A stretch of DNA of 8,788 bases from Nitrospira sp. (GTDB lineage Bacteria; Nitrospirota; Thermodesulfovibrionia; Thermodesulfovibrionales; SM23-35). The notes under the pieces were generated by a model that did no database searches, was not told where the DNA came from, and worked only from the letters and a program-made list of their open reading frames with translations. Both the position numbers and the translations under genes were made by a program. The DNA lies in the NCBI GenBank assembly GCA_016873575.1, contig VGWY01000109.1:1-8788 (forward strand), given 5' to 3'. This document shows, in pieces, positions 6,185-8,788 of the stretch. Positions within the stretch are counted from its first letter, which is position 1. Each line of letters begins with the position of its first letter.

Positions 6185-6745
6185 ATGCAAACTTATAACC
6201 TTTATAACATCCTCAAAGAAGAGCTTAAAAACGGTTCGTCTGACCTTGTGACACGCCCATCGGGGCAGGTAATCAGGGAGCGGATTGAGCGGGATATTGC
6301 ATTGGAAAAGGATGGGGAGGTTATCGCCCTTGATTTCTCAAGGGTCGGCATCATTGATTATTCATGTGCTGATGAGGTAGTAGCAAAGCTTGTTTCGAGA
6401 CTTTTAAGTGGTGAATATGGTGATAAATATATTGTTTTAACCGGTCTTAATGAAAATCAGAAGGAGAATATAGAGGTTGCACTTGAGAGAAAGGAGCTTG
6501 CTATCATGGCAGAGATGAGGGACAGGAAGAAAGTCCTCCTTGGAAGTCTTAATAACTATCTTAAGGAGACGCTACAATTTATTCTCAAAAAAGACAAAAT
6601 TACAGCAAAAGACCTTTCAGAAACCATGAAGCTTGAGGCAAATACAAGTGGAACAAGGCTTTTGAATCTTCATAAGAAAAGGCTTGTAAAAAGAATAGAT
6701 GAGATAAGAGATGGTGGAAGGGTTTGGATATATGAAAAGATTTAA
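6185..6745 (+). CDS. STAS-like domain protein with C-terminal winged-helix region (186 aa)
   Basis: Residues ~25-105 look like a STAS-like (DUF4325-type) domain: EVIALDFSRVGIIDYSCADE around 45-64, followed by a strand KYIVLTGL. In classical STAS anti-sigma antagonists a regulated serine lies at the equivalent turn (DSSG). Here the turn is D58-Y59-S60-C61, so whether it is phosphorylated cannot be judged. Residues ~125-186 look like a winged-helix module: ITAKDLSETMKLEANT, then a recognition-like helix SGTRLLNLHKKRLVKR, then GGRVWIYEK as the wing. The role is probably regulatory, with the partner unknown. The start lies three bases after the nucleotidyltransferase stop and has no visible Shine-Dalgarno site, so translation may be coupled. 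A dead paralogue of its 5' end lies at 5270. Confidence 0.8.
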   Translation: MQTYNLYNILKEELKNGSSDLVTRPSGQVIRERIERDIALEKDGEVIALDFSRVGIIDYSCADEVVAKLVSRLLSGEYGDKYIVLTGLNENQKENIEVALERKELAIMAEMRDRKKVLLGSLNNYLKETLQFILKKDKITAKDLSETMKLEANTSGTRLLNLHKKRLVKRIDEIRDGGRVWIYEKI

Positions 6746-6762
6746 TAGAAAGGAGGGTTAAA

Positions 6763-7227
6763 ATGCTTCTTTATCTTGTACAGCATGCAGAGGCTAAGAG
6801 GGAGGAGGAAGATCCTTCTCGTAGTCTTTCTGAAAAGGGTCTTCAGGATATTAAAAGAGTTGCTGTTTATGCTGAGAAGTTGAATATCAAAATAAGCCAG
6901 ATATTCCATAGTGGAAAGACAAGGGCTTTACAGACTGCAGAGGTATTGGCTGATCACCTAAAACCTGAAAAAGGCATTACACAAACAGATGGTTTATCGC
7001 CTATGGATGAGCCTCAGATATGGGCTGACCGAATATTAAAAATGCAAGATGCCACTATGCTCGTTGGCCACCTCCCGCATTTAGCCCGATTAGCCTCTCT
7101 GCTTTTGTGTGGTGATAAAAATAAAGGCATTGTTAATTTCAAGATGGGAGGGATTGTCTGTCTCAGTAGAAATGAAGATGGCAAGTGGTCTGTAGAGTGG
7201 ATGATTATACCAGTCTACGACTCATAG
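6763..7227 (+). CDS. sixA: SixA-like phosphohistidine phosphatase (154 aa)
   Basis: This belongs to the histidine phosphatase (phosphoglycerate mutase-like) superfamily, which removes phosphate through a phosphohistidine intermediate. Short SixA-type members act on phosphohistidine in phosphorelay proteins. His8 lies in LVQHAEA, Arg54 in HSGKTRALQTAEVL, and the second catalytic His103 in LVGHLPHL. The length matches SixA. The usual Arg before the first His (RHG motif) is replaced by Gln7. I recall a Gln at this place in other SixA-like proteins, so it may be a subfamily trait rather than a defect. The start has a strong site, AAAGGAGGG, just upstream. It lies 17 bases after the STAS-like gene and 12 bases before rmuC, so it is probably in one operon with rmuC. 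The actual substrate is not known. Confidence 0.88.
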   Translation: MLLYLVQHAEAKREEEDPSRSLSEKGLQDIKRVAVYAEKLNIKISQIFHSGKTRALQTAEVLADHLKPEKGITQTDGLSPMDEPQIWADRILKMQDATMLVGHLPHLARLASLLLCGDKNKGIVNFKMGGIVCLSRNEDGKWSVEWMIIPVYDS

Positions 7228-7239
7228 AGAGGTAATTAA

Positions 7240-8607
7240 ATGACAACAGCTATTTTCATCATCATCGGTTTTGTAATAGGAGCAGTTATTGCGTGGATTA
7301 TTGCTTCCTCACGCCAACAGAAGAATTATGCACAGCATATTTCTGAACTCGAACGGAGGGCAAGTTCTGCTGAGGCAATTGTTGAGGAAAGAAGTAATCT
7401 GATTCAACAGAGAGAGGCTGAGATAGCCCATCTTAGAGATGAACTGAATGCAGAAAAGCAATTAAAGACAAGACTCGAAGAGTCCCAGAAATATCTTCAA
7501 GAGGAGAGGGAACGCCTTGAAGCTATGAGAAGAGAACTGAGTGAGGCTTTTAAAGCAATCTCTTTAGAAGCACTTTCTAAAAATACCGATGAATTTATGA
7601 AACGTGCTGATGATTTCATGAAGCTTGCTGAAGAAAAGCTTAAGTCCCAGACTATTGAAGGCAAAAAAGAGCTTGATGGGAAAAAGGAGCTCATAGACCA
7701 GAATATTGAGGTAATAGGAAAGACAATAGCTGAGGTTCAAAGAAAAATTGAGGAAGTAGGAAAAACGAGTGGTGAAAAATTTACAGAAGTAGCAACTCTT
7801 ATCAAAAAACATGAAGAGGTTACATTCAAATTAAAAGATACGACAGATCATCTGAGGCATGCTCTTGCAAGCTCTAAAAAACGTGGTGAATGGGGTGAGC
7901 GTATGGCAGAAGATATTATCAGGCTGATAGGAATGGTGGAGGGAATTAACTATATCAAGCAAAAGACTTTAGAGCACTCAGCAGGCAGGCCTGATTATAC
8001 ATTTCTATTACCTAATAAACTGAAGATTAACATGGATGTAAAGTTCCCGATGGAAAACTATCAGCACTACCTTGAAGCACAGTCCGAACATGACAGGAAA
8101 CGTTTTAAGGACGAGCTGCTGAAAAATGCAAAAATCATGATTCGGCAGGTAACAACCCGTGATTATATTAACCCTGCCGAAAATACTGTTGATTATGTAA
8201 TTGTTTTTATCCCTAATGAACAAGTCTATAGCTTTATAAATGAGGCTGATACAACAATAATGGATGAGGCACTGAGGCAGAAGGTTATTTTATGTTCTCC
8301 TTTCACCCTTTATGCAGTGCTTGCAGTTATAAGACAGGCAGTTGAAAATTTCAATCTGGAACAAACTGCTTCAGAGATTCTCAAGTTACTTAGCGAGTTT
8401 GCTAAACAATGGGATGCATATAAAGAAAAATTCAGACTTATGGGTGAAAGGCTGGATGCTGCCAAAAAAGAATATGATGCCCTTGTCACAACAAGAAGCA
8501 ATATGCTTGAAAGACCGCTAAAGAAAATAGAGGATATCAGGAAACAGAAGGCTATTGAATTAGATGAGAAGATAAAATTTGATGAGACTACTACACTTTT
8601 AATGTGA
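7240..8607 (+). CDS. rmuC: DNA recombination protein RmuC (455 aa)
   Basis: Residues ~4-23 form a single hydrophobic N-terminal helix (IFIIIGFVIGAVIAWIIA), a membrane anchor as in most RmuC proteins. Residues ~28-110 are a long heptad-like coiled coil rich in Glu, Arg and Lys. Residues ~150-440 form the RmuC domain, with the family landmarks RGEWGE at 215-220, GRPDYTFLLP at 249-258, and D266-V-K268 (MDVKFP). This places it in a restriction-endonuclease-like nuclease fold. RmuC limits DNA inversions between short inverted repeats in Escherichia coli; its biochemical activity is inferred from the fold. GAGAGG upstream supports the start. The length is normal and the ORF is intact. Confidence 0.95.
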   Translation: MTTAIFIIIGFVIGAVIAWIIASSRQQKNYAQHISELERRASSAEAIVEERSNLIQQREAEIAHLRDELNAEKQLKTRLEESQKYLQEERERLEAMRRELSEAFKAISLEALSKNTDEFMKRADDFMKLAEEKLKSQTIEGKKELDGKKELIDQNIEVIGKTIAEVQRKIEEVGKTSGEKFTEVATLIKKHEEVTFKLKDTTDHLRHALASSKKRGEWGERMAEDIIRLIGMVEGINYIKQKTLEHSAGRPDYTFLLPNKLKINMDVKFPMENYQHYLEAQSEHDRKRFKDELLKNAKIMIRQVTTRDYINPAENTVDYVIVFIPNEQVYSFINEADTTIMDEALRQKVILCSPFTLYAVLAVIRQAVENFNLEQTASEILKLLSEFAKQWDAYKEKFRLMGERLDAAKKEYDALVTTRSNMLERPLKKIEDIRKQKAIELDEKIKFDETTTLLM

Positions 8608-8616
8608 TTTCAGGAT

Positions 8617-8788
8617 ATGAAATTGAACGAACTGGAATCTATCTTCAATATATTAAGTGAGAACTTTCCCGATTATGAAAAGCGGCAACAGCAGATTGAC
8701 ATGGCAAATGAAGTTTATGCCTGTCTCAAGAACAGAAAGAATCTCATAGTTGAGGCAGGTACAGGAGTTGGCAAATCCTTTGCGTACC
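8617..8788 (+). CDS. DinG-like ATP-dependent helicase, N-terminal 57 codons (runs off window)
   Basis: The partial frame ends at the window edge. It contains a typical superfamily 2 (DinG/XPD-like) N-terminus: YEKRQQQIDMANEV around residues 20-33, the usual R-x-Q motif region, then the Walker A motif EAGTGVGKS at residues 46-54 with Lys53. Standard members have GTGTGKS, so the Val51 variation is minor. These enzymes unwind DNA 5' to 3' with ATP, often with an iron-sulfur cluster, which would lie beyond this window. The start is not firmly set: AGGA at 8612-8615 is very close to ATG 8617, and the TTG at 8623 has better spacing. The gene follows rmuC by nine bases and is probably co-transcribed. 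Confidence 0.8.
   Translation, partial: MKLNELESIFNILSENFPDYEKRQQQIDMANEVYACLKNRKNLIVEAGTGVGKSFAY

Noticed and set aside
7497..7812. Open frames on the minus strand opposite rmuC (and others opposite 735-2791, 3343-3606 and 8008-8501)
   Set aside because: They mirror coding sequence on the + strand, are Ser/Phe-rich as antisense shadows usually are, and have no plausible start signals or family motifs.
1..8788. CRISPR arrays, tRNA or rRNA genes, insertion sequences
   Set aside because: I saw no evenly spaced repeats, cloverleaf-like segments, rRNA motifs or transposase motifs on either strand.

Overview
This window looks like a low-GC bacterial chromosome segment. It has short gaps or overlaps between genes, mostly good Shine-Dalgarno sites, and every credible gene on the + strand. 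The resident genes on the right (a SixA-like phosphatase, rmuC and a DinG-type helicase) would fit a Nitrospirota or deltaproteobacterial-type genome, but that placement is a weak inference from protein style. No rRNA, tRNA, CRISPR array or insertion sequence was seen.

Left edge (1-734): a graveyard of small genes. A 47-codon ORF is followed by what looks like the first ~30 residues of a four-helix-bundle suffix-domain protein, then an intact 84-aa hypothetical protein. After that comes a relic whose start and end resemble a small membrane ion-channel-like protein but whose middle is gone and whose two ends are in different frames.

Centre (735-5253): four tightly packed genes, probably one operon. 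They are a SEC-C zinc-motif protein with a long helical body, a Cys-rich protein with a helical repeat-like body, a beta-class DNA methyltransferase fused to a degenerate staphylococcal-nuclease-like domain, and a protein with a probable PUA/EVE-like N-terminus and a PD-(D/E)XK nuclease core. The last overlaps the methyltransferase. The methyltransferase and nuclease form a credible type II-like restriction-modification pair. Whether the two upstream genes belong to the same defence system is open, and this block is the best candidate for something undescribed.

Right of it (5270-6745): a nonsense-mutated 5' fragment of a STAS-like/winged-helix gene, then an overlapping two-gene module (a 76-aa protein and a nucleotidyltransferase), then an intact STAS-like/winged-helix gene related to the fragment. 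The two-gene module is therefore bracketed by a dead and a live paralogue.

Right edge (6763-8788): a SixA-like histidine phosphatase, the DNA recombination protein RmuC, and the first 57 codons of a DinG-like helicase that runs off the window. Lines counted by hand suggest the central block is more AT-rich (about 25-32% GC) than the right-hand genes (about 37-48%). This would fit an acquired defence island, but the sample is small.
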